NCBI GenBank assembly: GCA_905479515.1
Contig: CAJQMX010000318.1
Location: forward strand, 1 to 9,469
Direction of reading: 5' to 3'
DNA length: 9,469 nucleotides
Origin: an uncultured Parasphingopyxis sp.
GTDB lineage: Bacteria; Pseudomonadota; Alphaproteobacteria; Sphingomonadales; Sphingomonadaceae
The notes under the pieces are model-generated. The model had not been told where the DNA came from. It was given only the letters and a program-made list of their open reading frames with translations, and searched no databases. A program made the translations under genes and the position numbers. Positions 1 through 6,915 of the stretch are shown here, in pieces; position 1 is the first letter of the stretch, and every line of letters starts with the position of its first letter.

Positions 1-491
1 TAGTCCTGATATTCACAGACTGTCTCGGCGGCGTCATAGAGCGCCGGCTGGTTTTCTTTTACCCAGAGGCTCTTGGGAATCATCCACTCAGCGGAAACGG
101 GCCCGTGACCGCCATTGTTGATCTTCAGCGCATCGTCTCCGGTATCGAGAACCTGCGTCGCCTGCTGGCCGGCGCGCACATCCATCCACAACAAGGACGG
201 ACGCAATGGCCGCTTCTTGGCGTCAAGAAAGCAGACAGTGCAGCATGTCGTGTCGAGCGTGATGGCGGCGATATCGCCGGCGGCTGCATCGGCTTTCTTC
301 ATTGCTTCGGGAAGGGCGGTGCACAAAGCGCGCCACCAATCCTCCGGGTTTTGTTCCGCCTGGCCGGAAGCGGGAAAGACCGTTTCATAGGCCGCGCTGG
401 CGGAAGCGAGCTCTTCGCCTGAAAGCGTGTAGACGCCGACGCGCAGACTTTCCGTTCCGCCATCGACCCCGATCAGCAGCGGCTGGCTCAT
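1..491 (-). CDS. FGGY-family carbohydrate (probably pentulose) kinase, N-terminal part, truncated by the window edge
   Basis: This would be a cytoplasmic ATP-dependent sugar kinase, phosphorylating the ketose made by the isomerase encoded just upstream. Only the first 163 residues are in the window, about two thirds of the usual first FGGY domain; the rest lies beyond base 1. The N-terminus has the phosphate-binding signature of the actin-like ATPase fold (GVDGGTESLRVGV, residues 8-20). It is followed by AEQNPEDWW (45-53), a TTCCTV segment (81-86), the LLWMDVRA block (100-107) whose Asp104 and Arg106 fit the conserved sugar-binding W-x-D-x-R of the family, and SAEWMIPKSLW (133-143). The ATG overlaps the isomerase stop by 4 bases (ATGA, 488-491), indicating translational coupling. 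The GTES-type loop recalls ribulokinase and other pentulose kinases, so D-ribulokinase is a reasonable guess from context. The second domain, which would help fix specificity, is not visible. The family call is secure; the substrate is inference. Confidence 0.9.
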   Translation of the reverse strand, partial: MSQPLLIGVDGGTESLRVGVYTLSGEELASASAAYETVFPASGQAEQNPEDWWRALCTALPEAMKKADAAAGDIAAITLDTTCCTVCFLDAKKRPLRPSLLWMDVRAGQQATQVLDTGDDALKINNGGHGPVSAEWMIPKSLWVKENQPALYDAAETVCEYQD

Positions 492-2017
492 GATGCGGCT
501 CTTTGCTCGCAGATATGGCGGACGCGAAAGCCCATGGCTTTCGAAAGCGCCGCCATTTCATGAAATATGTCGCCATAGGCGACGGCGACGTGATTGCTCA
601 TATAGTGCGCCATGAGCGTGTCGCGGGACATCTGCAGGTCGGCGGCCATAAACGGCCATTGCGGCGTCGTGCTGTTCCACCACAGATCGCGCAACGCCGG
701 TTCGAGCTGGACGATCTCGCCGCGACCGATATCCATCCACAATTCGCCGTTGGAAAAATGTGCGCGCGCCCAGGTGATTTCGCCGGACAGGCTCTCGCCG
801 GCGAATGTGCCGCCGGCTACTGGAAAGTAAGCCGAGGGCTGACGGTAGGAATGCACGCCCGTTAGCGAGTCCGGGTTGTGGTTGAAGGCGTAGGCGCCGC
901 TGGAGCCGGAATTCAGAAGAAGCCAGATAAACCGCCCGTCGACCTCATCGCCCCAGCGTATGTCGTGAAAGAATACCGCCTGATGGAGGCCTTTCGCCTT
1001 TAAAAGGCGTTTCATCATCTCCATCGGAACCAGGTTTCCTTGGTCGGCCTCTGTTGCGTCGGCGATCGTGTCTCCATTCGATTCCGGACGGCAGACCGAG
1101 TTGAGCAGCCCTTCGGCGAAGTCAGAAGGCGGGCGTGAATTGATCAGGCCCAATTGATATTGCCAGCCCACGCAATCGGCCTTGAATTCGTCGACAAGAT
1201 CCAGAACGACGAGGTAATCGCGCAATTGTTCGCGCGTCGCGTCGACGGTGAAATCTTCCGCGCCTTCCTGTTCATAATAAAACATGACGCCTTTTTCCGT
1301 GACAAAGGCGAGGGCGTCATTAATCCGGCTTTCCGAAATGAACTTTCCGCGCTCGATGATCCAGGCCTGGTCTACTTTATGTTCTGAAAAGCCGATCTTG
1401 CTGAGCAGGCGGGGCCCGAAATAGCCGTTGGTCATTCCCATCGACGTATCGCCGAGCATCAGCGCCAGCGGGCGGCGATCGGCCATGGAGGCGGCCACGG
1501 CGTCGGCAATCGCCTGCGCTGGGGCGGGGGCGGCGGGCGTTTCTGAAATCGCGGTTTCGTCATAAGCGATGGCGCCATTCTCGACCCATTCTTCAAGGCG
1601 CGCCATGTAATCGTCGTCTTTGCGCCAGTCTTCTGCATCGGTCCAGATGCGGCTTGCTTTGCGGTCCACCATTTCAAGACATGCGCCGGTGTTTAACAGG
1701 CCTACAAGACCCGGCCATGTGCCGGAGAAATTGCTTGCAAGCAGCAAAGGGGAGTCTTTTCCGACAACCCCGTCGACCGTGTGCGGGCCGTAGACCCAAT
1801 GAGCGTAAACGCCGATCATGGGCTCATCGATTGGGCTGAGTTTGGCGATCGACTCGTTCGGCTTGGTAATCATGCCGTCAACGCGCTTGTGGCGTTTGCC
1901 AAGACGGTCCAGGCTTTGTTCAAGCTGGCGCGTCGCCTGTTCGACTTGTCTCGTGGCGAGCGCGTTTGGCGTCGGGCGATAATCGCCCGGCCAGAAAATG
2001 TGAATTGTTTCCGCCAT
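488..2017 (-). CDS. L-fucose/D-arabinose isomerase-like protein (FucI/AraA superfamily)
   Basis: This 509-residue cytoplasmic protein is predicted to convert an aldose to a ketose using a divalent metal. Recognisable segments are YAHWVYGPHTVDG (71-83), a glycine-rich SNFSGTWPGLVGLLNTGA (95-112), and MLGDTSMGMTNGYFGP (187-202), which resembles the substrate-site region of L-fucose isomerases. Further on are ATEADQGNL (321-329), a strand ending HDIRW (351-355) and SNHVAVAYGD (474-483). By analogy with fucose isomerase, Glu323, Asp352 and His476 are candidate metal ligands; this was judged by eye, not by alignment. E. coli FucI has about 590 residues, so this is a shorter, divergent member and its sugar cannot be read off. 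An Ala/Pro-rich stretch (160-177) is probably a flexible linker. The ATG at 2017 follows a good ribosome binding site. The gene lies between a GH172 hydrolase and an FGGY kinase, the expected place for a step between sugar release and phosphorylation. L-fucose isomerases also use D-arabinose, which is the basis of the pathway hypothesis. Confidence 0.82.
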   Translation of the reverse strand: MAETIHIFWPGDYRPTPNALATRQVEQATRQLEQSLDRLGKRHKRVDGMITKPNESIAKLSPIDEPMIGVYAHWVYGPHTVDGVVGKDSPLLLASNFSGTWPGLVGLLNTGACLEMVDRKASRIWTDAEDWRKDDDYMARLEEWVENGAIAYDETAISETPAAPAPAQAIADAVAASMADRRPLALMLGDTSMGMTNGYFGPRLLSKIGFSEHKVDQAWIIERGKFISESRINDALAFVTEKGVMFYYEQEGAEDFTVDATREQLRDYLVVLDLVDEFKADCVGWQYQLGLINSRPPSDFAEGLLNSVCRPESNGDTIADATEADQGNLVPMEMMKRLLKAKGLHQAVFFHDIRWGDEVDGRFIWLLLNSGSSGAYAFNHNPDSLTGVHSYRQPSAYFPVAGGTFAGESLSGEITWARAHFSNGELWMDIGRGEIVQLEPALRDLWWNSTTPQWPFMAADLQMSRDTLMAHYMSNHVAVAYGDIFHEMAALSKAMGFRVRHICEQRAAS

Positions 2018-2022
2018 GGGGT

Positions 2023-2028
2023 TCCCTC
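2023..2028 (-). promoter_or_regulatory. Ribosome binding site of the isomerase gene
   Basis: GAGGGA on the minus strand lies 5 bases before the ATG at 2017, inside the 26-base gap after the GH172 stop. It supports this start. The gap holds no visible hairpin that could end transcription. Confidence 0.65.
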
Positions 2029-2043
2029 AAATTTTGCTTGTTG

Positions 2044-3114
2044 TCATTTCTCCAAACGCTCGATGTCGGCCAGCCGGATTTCAGCGGACGGACAGGGCGG
2101 CAAGGGTTGCGACGGCGCGGCTTCATACCAGAACGCCGCAGCCGACCAGTCGTCGGATCTCTCGAATAATTCGGCCTTGTATTCATCGATTGTGCGCGCC
2201 GCGCCGGTCGGCCGGTGGCCGATCTGTTGAATCGTCACGCGCATCGATTCCTCACAGGTGATCGGATCGGCCAGATGCCAGCGATAGGCGGAAACGACGC
2301 CTGTATCCGCATCGTCGTATTTTTCTTTGTAGTTGCAGCCATGGTGGAGAAAGGCGTCATCTTGAACGCCCCAGGCCTGGCCGATATAATCTTCAGCGCC
2401 TGTTCCGGCGATCGTCGGGAAGCGCTTGTCTCCGTCGATATAAGCTTTCATTTCGCCTTCGCCCCACCAGAGCGGGTCTTTTGGCCTGACGCCAAGCACC
2501 GCGCCGAGAAAGCGGATGCGCCCCTGGCGCTCGCTCATGATCTCGAAATCCTCCCGAAGCGTCGTCTCACATTCGCGCCGGAAGGATGCGTGAAGACGCC
2601 CCACATCGTCCTGATGCTGATCGTCAAGCGTGTAATTGATCTGGTAGAAAAGCGGCAGGCGCGAGCCCGATTGATTGACGAATTCGATTCTGGCGCGCTT
2701 GGTGAAGGGCATGGGCGCCCAGAAATTCATCGCCTTGGTGGAGCCGACCGAGTGAAAGACGCTCTGGAACGCCCGCGTCTTTCCATGCGCAAAGCCGAAA
2801 AATTCGCAGAGCGGCACCTCAACGCTCGGGTGCTCTTGTTCTTCCCAATAAATTCGGATTAGCGAGCCGCGAAGATAATGGGGCTTGTCATGCGTCGTCA
2901 GCCAAATATGGCGGATCGTCCCGTTTCCGGCGATATCGGCGAGCGGCATTGTTTCCCCGTCATGGACATGACGTACGGCGGAGCCTTTTCTGCCTTCCCC
3001 TAACGGGCTGGACGCCGTGGCGCCGGCGCCAGGCGCGCCATCGGGATTTTCAAACGAGATGCAACGCGTGACGCGCCCTTTGGGCCATGTGAACGGCGAT
3101 GAATCAAAAATCAT
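2044..3114 (-). CDS. DUF2961 / GH172-family glycoside hydrolase, short cytoplasmic form
   Basis: This 356-residue protein carries the hallmarks of DUF2961, now glycoside hydrolase family 172. Characterised members are an alpha-D-fructofuranosidase/difructose dianhydride I synthase from Bifidobacterium and D-arabinofuranosidases acting on mycobacterial D-arabinan. Visible landmarks are the N-terminal IAGNGTIRHIWLT (61-73), RIYWEEQEHPSVEVPLCEFFG (split as RIYWEEQEHP 87-96 and SVEVPLCEFFG 97-107), and the core WWGEGEMK (216-223) and GTGAEDY (237-243). Glu221 (or Glu219) and Glu241 are the likely nucleophile/acid-base pair, about 20 residues apart as in characterised members. HHGCNYKEKY (257-266) and SAYRWH (275-280) follow. 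There is no signal peptide or membrane segment, so it should act on imported small glycosides. The start at 3114 is the first ATG after the M28 stop, 14 bases away, with a weak Shine-Dalgarno. The neighbouring isomerase and kinase suggest the product is an aldose such as D-arabinose; a fructofuranoside substrate would not need the isomerase. Confidence 0.88.
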   Translation of the reverse strand: MIFDSSPFTWPKGRVTRCISFENPDGAPGAGATASSPLGEGRKGSAVRHVHDGETMPLADIAGNGTIRHIWLTTHDKPHYLRGSLIRIYWEEQEHPSVEVPLCEFFGFAHGKTRAFQSVFHSVGSTKAMNFWAPMPFTKRARIEFVNQSGSRLPLFYQINYTLDDQHQDDVGRLHASFRRECETTLREDFEIMSERQGRIRFLGAVLGVRPKDPLWWGEGEMKAYIDGDKRFPTIAGTGAEDYIGQAWGVQDDAFLHHGCNYKEKYDDADTGVVSAYRWHLADPITCEESMRVTIQQIGHRPTGAARTIDEYKAELFERSDDWSAAAFWYEAAPSQPLPPCPSAEIRLADIERLEK

Positions 3115-3126
3115 GATATGCTGTTT

Positions 3127-3130
3127 TCCT
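3127..3130 (-). promoter_or_regulatory. Weak, distant ribosome binding site of the GH172 gene
   Basis: The only Shine-Dalgarno-like core before the GH172 ATG is AGGA, which overlaps the TAG stop of the M28 gene (3129-3131). Its 12-base spacing is longer than ideal, so translation of GH172 may rely on ribosomes terminating at the M28 stop. Confidence 0.35.
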
Positions 3131-5414
3131 AAAGCCTGTAGTTGCGTTGGACTTCGGCGTGATCACCGAATTGAAGCGGAGCTGCGTTGTTCGGGCGCTT
3201 GTCGATAATGGCCTGTCCCGTCTCATCGTCCGGGAGCGCCGACACCTCGAACAGGGTTAGATCGGCAGGCTCGCCGGGAACGAGATGAAGCTCGAAAGAC
3301 AAAGAGCGTGCGCCGAAGCCATTGAAGAAGGACTGGTTAAGCTTGCCGGAGAGGAACTTTTCCTCATCGATGAGCACTTTGCCGTTGACCAGAAATTGCT
3401 TCGCCTTCGTTTCGGGAGAGAAGGTTACCCCGAAAAAGGGACCGGCGCGACCAGCCGCCAGCCGCCCTTTAACAATACGAACGCCATTGGAAACGTCATC
3501 AGAAGCGATGGTCAGACTTGGTGCGGCAAGGTCATGGTTGTGCGCGGGCAGGAAGCGCGCTTTCGAGTCTCGGCCGCCAAATCTCTTGAAGGCTGCGGGG
3601 GCTTCCGGAAAGCCCGCCGCGGCGATGAAATCCTCGTCTGACGGTCCAAACGTGAAAAGCCGCCAGCGTGCCTGGGTCGCCCCGTCACTATCCGTTCCTT
3701 GCATATAGGCGAGGTTCGTCGAACGCGGGCGGTTTTCAGTGTAAGCTTGGCTGAACATCGCGACCGTGGCGGCGATCGCCATGACAATAGCAATGAACGC
3801 GCCCGTAATGAGGGTGGCGCTCTTTGGCGCGGCGTCCCGAGGCTCGCTGCGCCGTGTCGCGAGCAGAGGGGCGGAGGCGAGGGCGGTAAGCGCCAGCATG
3901 GGCGTTTTCAGGTAACTGACCTGAAAGTTGAATACGACGTCGAAGAACAAGAAGTGATAGACCGCCATGTAAGCGGCAACGAGCAGGCCGAGCATGGCTG
4001 CGAGAATGGGCGGTTTTCCGCGTCTCAGGAATGTTTCGGCAAAGCCGGCAATGGCGAAAACCAAGGCAGGCGCCAGGGCGAGATAGGCGCCTCCCGGTAG
4101 AAGGATGGAGAGCGCAAGCGCAAAAAGCGCCATGAGCAACCAGTTTGCAAACAGGGATGCGGCGATGCCGGCGCGAACGCTGAGCGTTGTGCCGGAAATA
4201 AAAGCAACGAGGACGGCGCCGGCGAGAAGCGCAATGCGCCCCGGCCATGGGTGGGGATGGTCAAGAGGATGGATGCCGGGCCAAACGCCGAGGGGAAAGG
4301 ATAACGCCCAGCCAATAAAAACCAGCCCTGCGATCAGGGAGAGCGCGCCTGTAAAACCGAAAGCGAGAGGGCCGGCGCCAAAGGCGTTGGTTCTGGCGCC
4401 GATGCCGAAAAGCAAGAGAATGGCGGCGAGGGCGGCGGGCAGGTTGAGCGCAGCCGGCCAATGCAGCAGCGTGAGGCCGAAAAGGTCGACGAACGTGCTG
4501 TCGCCTTTAGCCTCCAAGGATGACAAATCCAGCGAGCCCGTCTGGCGCAGAACGCTCAACATATTGTCGCCATGATGGGCAAGGCTGTTCAGGCTCAGAT
4601 TTTCAGCGCTGTCGCGGGAAGAATGATAGAGGGCGACGCCTCTGGAAAAAGCGAAGTTCAGTCCCGCCGCGCCCGCTTGCTTGTAGATCGTCAGATCGGT
4701 GTTGTTCGGCATCTTTCGATAAATGTCATACATCAGCGAATTGGCGACCGGCCGACTGGAGGCTTTGGCGTAGATATTGATAAGCTGACGGTTGTTCCGG
4801 CTTGTTTCGAACATTGCGCTCGGACCGGCGACGCCGCGCCCTTCAAAATTCAGGACTAGTTTGACGCGCGCCATCTCGGGGCTGTGTTCGGCGAACGCCA
4901 TCGCACCGCGCAGTCCCGTCTCCTCGCCGTCAGCTAAGAGGAAGATGACATCGTTTTCAAAGCTTTCATTCGCGACGAGCCGGGCGGTTTCGAGCATGGC
5001 GGCCACGGCGGCGAGATCGTCGCCGGCGCCCGGCGCGACCGGGGCGCTGTCATAGTGAGCCGTGATGAGAATCGCGTCGTCGCCGGCGCCGGTTCCCTTT
5101 TTGACGGCGAAGACATTCTCTAATGCGGTGCAACCGGCGTGCATTGAAGTGCAAAAATCTTCTTTTTGCAGAACCGGTTCATAATCGTTTTTTTCGAGCG
5201 CCTGTTCGATTCGCTTGCGTATGCGCCTGTTTTCTTCCGAGCCAGCCGGATGAGGACGGCCTTCGGGATTGAGCGTTTCAAGCATGGAAAAAGCGCGTTC
5301 CACGTTGAAGCCGTTGTCCGGCGGTGTCGGGCCATCGTCCAGAACACGCAGTCCTGCGAACATGAAGGCGAAAATCGCGATATTTGCGACAAACCAGAGC
5401 CAATTGGATTTCAT
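3129..5414 (-). CDS. Membrane-anchored M28-family zinc peptidase with nine predicted membrane segments (Fxna/ERMP1/Pff1-like)
   Basis: This 761-residue protein has an N-terminal membrane anchor (about 5-22), a catalytic M28 domain (about 35-290), about eight membrane helices between 310 and 556, and a soluble C-terminal domain (about 557-761). The co-catalytic two-zinc site is complete: His120 and Asp122 (AHYDSAP), Asp132 (GAGDD), Glu164-Glu165 (ADGEETGLRG, catalytic base and ligand), Glu191 (NFEGRG) and His264 (ALYHSSRD). Lys2 before the first helix predicts a cytoplasmic N-terminus. The peptidase and C-terminal domains would then face the periplasm, the topology described for eukaryotic Fxna/Pff1. 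Cys88 and Cys95 could form a disulfide. Family members are aminopeptidases or carboxypeptidases; the substrate is unknown here. An in-frame upstream extension to 5852 overlaps DctQ and looks spurious, being Arg/His-rich with no domain. The ATG at 5414 has a good Shine-Dalgarno, 11 bases after the DctQ stop. Lying between a TRAP transporter and a GH172 gene, it may trim the substrate before import. Confidence 0.9.
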   Translation of the reverse strand: MKSNWLWFVANIAIFAFMFAGLRVLDDGPTPPDNGFNVERAFSMLETLNPEGRPHPAGSEENRRIRKRIEQALEKNDYEPVLQKEDFCTSMHAGCTALENVFAVKKGTGAGDDAILITAHYDSAPVAPGAGDDLAAVAAMLETARLVANESFENDVIFLLADGEETGLRGAMAFAEHSPEMARVKLVLNFEGRGVAGPSAMFETSRNNRQLINIYAKASSRPVANSLMYDIYRKMPNNTDLTIYKQAGAAGLNFAFSRGVALYHSSRDSAENLSLNSLAHHGDNMLSVLRQTGSLDLSSLEAKGDSTFVDLFGLTLLHWPAALNLPAALAAILLLFGIGARTNAFGAGPLAFGFTGALSLIAGLVFIGWALSFPLGVWPGIHPLDHPHPWPGRIALLAGAVLVAFISGTTLSVRAGIAASLFANWLLMALFALALSILLPGGAYLALAPALVFAIAGFAETFLRRGKPPILAAMLGLLVAAYMAVYHFLFFDVVFNFQVSYLKTPMLALTALASAPLLATRRSEPRDAAPKSATLITGAFIAIVMAIAATVAMFSQAYTENRPRSTNLAYMQGTDSDGATQARWRLFTFGPSDEDFIAAAGFPEAPAAFKRFGGRDSKARFLPAHNHDLAAPSLTIASDDVSNGVRIVKGRLAAGRAGPFFGVTFSPETKAKQFLVNGKVLIDEEKFLSGKLNQSFFNGFGARSLSFELHLVPGEPADLTLFEVSALPDDETGQAIIDKRPNNAAPLQFGDHAEVQRNYRL

Positions 5415-5418
5415 GATG

Positions 5419-5424
5419 TCCTCT
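5419..5424 (-). promoter_or_regulatory. Ribosome binding site that fixes the M28 start
   Basis: AGAGGA on the minus strand sits 4 bases before the ATG at 5414, in the 11-base gap after the DctQ stop. It supports the short reading of the M28 gene over the long in-frame extension through DctQ. Confidence 0.65.
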
Positions 5425-5425
5425 T

Positions 5426-5920
5426 TCAATCGGCGGCTTTGGCAAACAGTAAGGTCATTAGCCGCACGAACGCGTGATAGAGTATGACGCCCATGGACAA
5501 GGGGATGATTGCGACGACAATTTGCGTCGGCGCCTGAAGAGTTTCGGTAAACATGGTCCGGTGCAACGCCATGAAGGCGGGCGACGCTGCGAGAACAGCG
5601 GTGCAAAACGTGATAACGGCCCCGACCTCGATGAATTGCGCGCTGCGGCGCATCCATGCGCGTTTGATCGATGCGGCGTTGAACAGAACTGGGTCGGCTC
5701 GCCGGTAATAGGCGACCGTTGCTCCGGAAAATCCCGACCAGATCATGGCATGACGCGCGAGCTCTTCGGTCCAGGCCAGCGGCTCGGAAAAGATGTAGCG
5801 CGCCAGGATCTGGATAAGAATGCTGATTGTCATCAGCACGAGCCCCGAGCACGCGATGATAAGCGCAATGCGCTCAAGACTTTTGGAAACTAAGGCGAGA
5901 ATGGCGACAAACCGCGTCAC
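5426..5920 (-). CDS. dctQ: TRAP transporter small membrane subunit (DctQ family)
   Basis: This 164-residue integral inner-membrane protein has four hydrophobic segments (about 17-44, 57-72, 97-117 and 131-157), the standard DctQ length and layout. The conserved block after helix 1 is clear: EPLAWTEELARHAMIWSGFSG (split as EPLAWTEELAR 46-56 and HAMIWSGFSG 57-66), containing the W-x-E-E-x-x-R signature. DctQ pairs with DctM and helps the complex engage the loaded binding protein during ion-driven uptake. The start codon is GTG at 5920, overlapping the DctP stop by 4 bases (GTGA), and it has the best Shine-Dalgarno in the window (AGGAGG, 7 bases upstream). It is the last of the three TRAP genes here rather than the middle one, which is unusual. 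Confidence 0.9.
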   Translation of the reverse strand: MTRFVAILALVSKSLERIALIIACSGLVLMTISILIQILARYIFSEPLAWTEELARHAMIWSGFSGATVAYYRRADPVLFNAASIKRAWMRRSAQFIEVGAVITFCTAVLAASPAFMALHRTMFTETLQAPTQIVVAIIPLSMGVILYHAFVRLMTLLFAKAAD

Positions 5921-6915
5921 TTCGGCGCCTCCTGCGTGTCTTCAATCCATTGTCTGAACTGCGCGCTGGCTTCCTTTGTCTCCCAGCGCCCCTGTGGAAT
6001 AGCCTCGCTGGCCTCAAGCCATTCCCGCCTTTGTGAATCGGTGAGGGTTATCCATTCGATGCCGGCCTGTTTCAGCTTTTTCCGGTCGCGCGCCTGAACA
6101 TTCCTCGTCCATTGGCGATTTGCGGTGCGACCGGCTTCAACAGCTTTTTCGAAGGCTTGCCGGTGAGACGCGGACAAGGTCTCCAGCCAGCGCTCGGAGG
6201 CGATGATCATGCGGCTGGCGGGGCCCATGCGCAGGTCTGTGAAATAGTCCAGAACGGCGCCGTGGCCGAATAACGGCGCGATGTTAGGCGGGTTGAGATA
6301 GGCGTCCACCATGCCCGTTTGCAGCGCCTGAGCCACTTCTTCCCACGCCACCTGGACGCCGCGAACTTTCCATGCATTCAACAGATCCAGGTCTGCTGAG
6401 CTGAGCACCCGCAAACGAAGCTTTCGAAGATCGTCCATGGTGCGCACAGGCAGGCCGCGCGTAAAGAGACCGACCATTGAGCCTGTGTAAGCGAAATCGA
6501 CTAGGCGAAAGCCGTAAGCCGAAAAATCTTCAGATATCTGCTCGATATAAGGCGTATTCGTGAGCAGGCGATCCATGTGGCTGTAGGTGTCGATGAGAAA
6601 AGGGTGCGCGCCGGCTGCTGAAAGGGGTGACCATCGGTTAATTTCGTCGCCGCCTGTGGCGTTGACTTCCAGAAGCCCCATGCGCAACTGCATGACACGT
6701 TCACGTTCGCCCCCGATGGAGCTGTTGGCGAACGCTTCAGTCCGGAGGCCGACGCCATTCAGCACTTTCATGAAGGCTTCCGCCCAGACATAGACGCCGT
6801 TATGGGCCGGATCGGCGGGCGTGCTCATGCCGAATTTCACGGTGTTGCGGGGATCGGCGCAGCCTGCCGTCAACAGGCTTGCCCCAACGCCTGAAAGAAA
6901 TGCGCGCCGTCTCAT
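5917..6915 (-). CDS. dctP: TRAP transporter solute-binding protein (DctP family), predicted lipoprotein
   Basis: This 332-residue protein would capture the substrate outside the inner membrane and hand it to DctQM. The N-terminus MRRRAFLSGVGASLLTAGC combines a twin-arginine-like RRRAFLS motif with a lipobox ending at Cys19, so it is probably membrane-tethered and possibly Tat-exported; most DctP proteins are free in the periplasm. The DctP core follows: KFGMSTPADPAHNGVYVWAEAF (split as KFGMSTPADP 27-36 and AHNGVYVWAEAF 37-48), DDLRKLRLRV (161-170) and WEEVAQALQTGMVDAYLNP (191-209). Arg169 aligns by eye with the conserved arginine that binds a substrate carboxylate. The usual DGQENP motif is altered to DAYLNP, so part of the ligand pocket is changed. 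The ATG at 6915 overlaps the dctM stop by 4 bases (ATGA). A longer in-frame start at 7029 would add 38 residues ahead of a perfect signal sequence and is rejected. The ligand is unknown; a carboxylated sugar or conjugate is possible. Confidence 0.92.
   Translation of the reverse strand: MRRRAFLSGVGASLLTAGCADPRNTVKFGMSTPADPAHNGVYVWAEAFMKVLNGVGLRTEAFANSSIGGERERVMQLRMGLLEVNATGGDEINRWSPLSAAGAHPFLIDTYSHMDRLLTNTPYIEQISEDFSAYGFRLVDFAYTGSMVGLFTRGLPVRTMDDLRKLRLRVLSSADLDLLNAWKVRGVQVAWEEVAQALQTGMVDAYLNPPNIAPLFGHGAVLDYFTDLRMGPASRMIIASERWLETLSASHRQAFEKAVEAGRTANRQWTRNVQARDRKKLKQAGIEWITLTDSQRREWLEASEAIPQGRWETKEASAQFRQWIEDTQEAPK
5928..5933 (-). promoter_or_regulatory. Strong ribosome binding site for the GTG start of dctQ
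   Basis: A perfect AGGAGG on the minus strand lies 7 bases before the GTG at 5920, embedded in the last codons of dctP. It decides the non-ATG start and may compensate for the weaker start codon. Confidence 0.75.

Noticed and set aside
2018..2043. Gap between GH172 and the isomerase, considered as a terminator or promoter
   Set aside because: It is only 26 bases and contains a ribosome binding site but no stem-loop or T-run and no recognisable -35/-10 pair.
2215..2862. 215-codon plus-strand open frame opposite the GH172 gene
   Set aside because: It lies wholly antisense to a clear gene, matches no family I recognise, and long antisense frames are expected in GC-rich coding DNA.
5415..5852. 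In-frame 146-residue N-terminal extension of the M28 peptidase, which would make a 907-residue protein
   Set aside because: It overlaps dctQ in another frame, is rich in Arg and His with no recognisable domain, and the ATG at 5414 has a good Shine-Dalgarno followed directly by a membrane anchor.
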